A stretch of DNA of 33,961 bases from Chlamydiota bacterium (lineage in GTDB: Bacteria; Chlamydiota; Chlamydiia; Chlamydiales; Rhabdochlamydiaceae), in assembly GCA_026398435.1 (NCBI GenBank), contig JAPLSW010000071.1:1-33961 (forward strand), in the 5' to 3' direction. The notes below the pieces were generated by a model. The model did not search any database. It saw only the letters and a program-made list of their open reading frames with translations, and had not been told where the DNA came from. Made by a program: the position numbers and the translations under genes. Positions 32,120 through 33,961 of this stretch are shown in pieces (the first letter of the stretch is position 1; every line of letters begins with the position of its first letter).

Positions 32120-33961
32120 TTAAAGCAGTAGCTCTAGATTAACCAAGCCTTTCTCACTAGACCAGAAACTCGCCCCAAACTCCCCTTCATAACCAAAATC
32201 CACCTTAATGGGTTTCTCCTTGCCAACAGCTATAAGAAAGTTGAGCCCTACAGCACCTAAGTTCAGGTTTTGATTAACGGCTGTCACAGTAAAGGAACTT
32301 GGCGTCCCTACAAACGAGGTATTAACAGCTCCTGTGCCAAAGGGTTTCTCAAAGACATACGAAGCTTTCTCTTTAAGAATAAAAGCACCCCAGCTCTTTT
32401 CCCAATTTTCAGAGAATTTAAGACCTGTCTCACTGCGTACCATCGAGCTGTTATTTCTTTTTTGCTTAGCATTAAAGGGAGAGGCTCCATGTTCCTCGTA
32501 ACCCCTTTGCCAAGTCAGCGCCCAGTCAGCTGAGGTAAACGGAATGATATCCCCCCAAGAAAAAGCAAAATCATATCCAACTTCTAAATGAGGTATTAGC
32601 TGCCAGGAAAAAATACCCGCATGGGCGCTGGATGAAAATCCGGGGAAAGAGATATTTCTGGTGTTATCCGTCTGGTTAAATACCCCCCAAACAGCTGGAG
32701 AAAAGTAAAACTCGTAAGCGAAGGCATTGCCATAGATAGAAGTAAAGTAAGCGTTGATATTGCCATGGCCTGCATGATCTGCTTCATAATAATGGGTATG
32801 GGCGTAGCCTAAAGAGCCTCCAACCGCCGCTCTATCTTCTCCACGATAGTCAAGACCTGTAAGTGCAGCCCCCGAGATAAAGTTGAACGAAGGATTTTGG
32901 CTTAATGCTGCTTGGTGAGCAAATTCTCCAAAGCCTGCTACCCAAGAAGAGAATCTATTTTTAGGGCCCCTACTTTTTATAGGTGCCGCAACCAGATCTG
33001 AGCTATCAGCTGTTAATGCTGAGAGAAGAGGTTCTTGTGAAGATCCCTTTCCATAGACTCTAAAACTATCCATGTGAGTACTTACAAGATTGCTAAGGGA
33101 AAAGGCTGTCTGCGCTGTAATATACGTCCCAAAGGCATTCCTAGAAGGAGATACGCTTTCCAAGGCCTGATTCAACGCGTCTCCTGAAAGACCTGCTAAA
33201 TAGGTAAATGCATGAGATGGGGGAGCATTAGCATTTAAATAGTTTGCAACTATCAGAGAATTTCCCAAAAGCCCCTCTGTGGGTATTCCTAGAAGATAAT
33301 TTAAATAAATATCATTGCCAAGAGTGGATAAACTAAAAGCAAATCCGGGAACACTATTCATAGAAGTAAAGGTTCCAGTTAAAGAACTGGCTCCCACAAT
33401 AAGATAGCTTCCCTCATGGGTATAAGCACCAGGATCTTGGACAATTTGCAATGCACCATCAACTGTCGCGCTTGCAGCTACAATTACGCTTGAGGAAGCC
33501 GCCGCATCTATCTCTATAACAGTTGTAGAAGTAGAGTTTAGAAAAAGACTACCTACATGGAGGGTTCCGACGGAATTGCCTGGAGAAAGGGTAGCTCCAT
33601 TTTCAATCAAAGCCGCTCCCCCAATCGTTCCATTTCCCTTTAAAGTCCCCCCAGAGTTCACCGTAACATCTCCCATAACCGACCCGTTTATAGATAAAAT
33701 ACCCTGCTGGATATAGGTGGTACCGGTGTAAGTATTAGAACCTGATAATGTTTGCGTGCCGTTACCTGTTTTAATCAAAGAAGAGGTGATTGAAGGATAA
33801 TCCTGGATCTCTCCAGCAAATGTAGCATTCACTGAAGGATCGACGTCGATTGTCAAAGAGGGCTGCGACTGCACAAAACTTGCAGCATCCCCACTGAGAG
33901 AGGCAATCGTAAAACCTGCAGCTGGTGAATCGATATACAGAGAGTTACCCCCTAAAATGAT
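32120..33961 (-). CDS. Partial autotransporter, open to the right window edge, lacking the C-terminal beta-signal
   Basis: The reading frame is open from the window edge through an autotransporter-associated beta-strand region (TGNGTQTLSGSNTYTG, then SPGNSVGTLHVG) into a barrel domain starting near RFSSWVAGFGEFA. The N-terminus lies outside the window. The barrel is very similar to that of the pseudogene at 23826. However, after FWSS the sequence departs from the paralogues: instead of DLMLTLSRDF it ends EKGLVNLELLL. The last strand and its terminal phenylalanine, needed for outer-membrane assembly, are therefore missing. The gene may be non-functional despite an open frame. Confidence 0.85.
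   Translation of the reverse strand: MILGGNSLYIDSPAAGFTIASLSGDAASFVQSQPSLTIDVDPSVNATFAGEIQDYPSITSSLIKTGNGTQTLSGSNTYTGTTYIQQGILSINGSVMGDVTVNSGGTLKGNGTIGGAALIENGATLSPGNSVGTLHVGSLFLNSTSTTVIEIDAAASSSVIVAASATVDGALQIVQDPGAYTHEGSYLIVGASSLTGTFTSMNSVPGFAFSLSTLGNDIYLNYLLGIPTEGLLGNSLIVANYLNANAPPSHAFTYLAGLSGDALNQALESVSPSRNAFGTYITAQTAFSLSNLVSTHMDSFRVYGKGSSQEPLLSALTADSSDLVAAPIKSRGPKNRFSSWVAGFGEFAHQAALSQNPSFNFISGAALTGLDYRGEDRAAVGGSLGYAHTHYYEADHAGHGNINAYFTSIYGNAFAYEFYFSPAVWGVFNQTDNTRNISFPGFSSSAHAGIFSWQLIPHLEVGYDFAFSWGDIIPFTSADWALTWQRGYEEHGASPFNAKQKRNNSSMVRSETGLKFSENWEKSWGAFILKEKASYVFEKPFGTGAVNTSFVGTPSSFTVTAVNQNLNLGAVGLNFLIAVGKEKPIKVDFGYEGEFGASFWSSEKGLVNLELLL

Noticed and set aside
1..33961. CRISPR arrays, tRNA or rRNA genes, transposase genes
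   Set aside because: No regular spacer-repeat array, no cloverleaf, no rRNA segment and no transposase motif was recognised.

Overview
The window looks like an accessory region of a Gram-negative, host-associated bacterium, most likely an environmental chlamydia (Parachlamydiales) or a close PVC relative. The evidence is a Kdo (LPS) hydroxylase, an inverse autotransporter, several type V autotransporters with autotransporter-associated beta-strand repeats, a BBP7-like barrel, a porin and many signal peptides. The assignment is inferred from gene content, not from a marker gene. No rRNA, tRNA, CRISPR array or transposase was seen.

Layout. 1-1045: a perfect 18-bp palindrome at the left edge and a secreted AGE-family sugar epimerase that lacks its C-terminal third. 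1215-4966: a MauE/DoxX-like membrane protein converging on a leftward four-gene cluster: Kdo hydroxylase, a kinase-fold protein, an unknown protein and a Vat-type hexapeptide acetyltransferase. The cluster may modify LPS or another sugar, which is inference. 5174-7847: a Fic protein whose promoter carries two identical dyads, divergent from a DUF4143 AAA ATPase. 7899-12630: a leftward cluster of guanine deaminase, MFS transporter, unknown anchored protein and OprB-like porin, which reads as a purine salvage or uptake unit. 12791-15301: an inverse autotransporter with a beta-helix passenger. 15516-16245: a HigBA-like toxin-antitoxin pair. 16544-17152: a CHAP amidase resembling the glutathionylspermidine amidase domain. 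17251-19754: a secreted TIG-domain protein and a PEBP protein. 19828-23758: a BBP7-like barrel, a second barrel and a secreted unknown protein.

23826-33961 is a family of three autotransporter paralogues in different states. The leftmost is a pseudogene with two frameshifts and one nonsense codon. The middle one is intact and carries a roughly 400-residue glycine-rich passenger segment. The rightmost runs off the window and has lost its C-terminal beta-signal. Between the middle and right copies lie a YafQ-type toxin-antitoxin pair, an orphan 120-bp copy of the middle gene's 3' end, and an M48-like metalloprotease gene behind an AT-only inverted repeat. The pattern points to repeated duplication, recombination and decay of surface proteins.

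The strongest candidates for new biology are the twin operators and ribosome-site hairpin at the fic gene, the Kdo hydroxylase/kinase-fold/acetyltransferase cluster, the glycine-rich autotransporter, and the toxin-antitoxin module bracketed by duplicated autotransporter ends.
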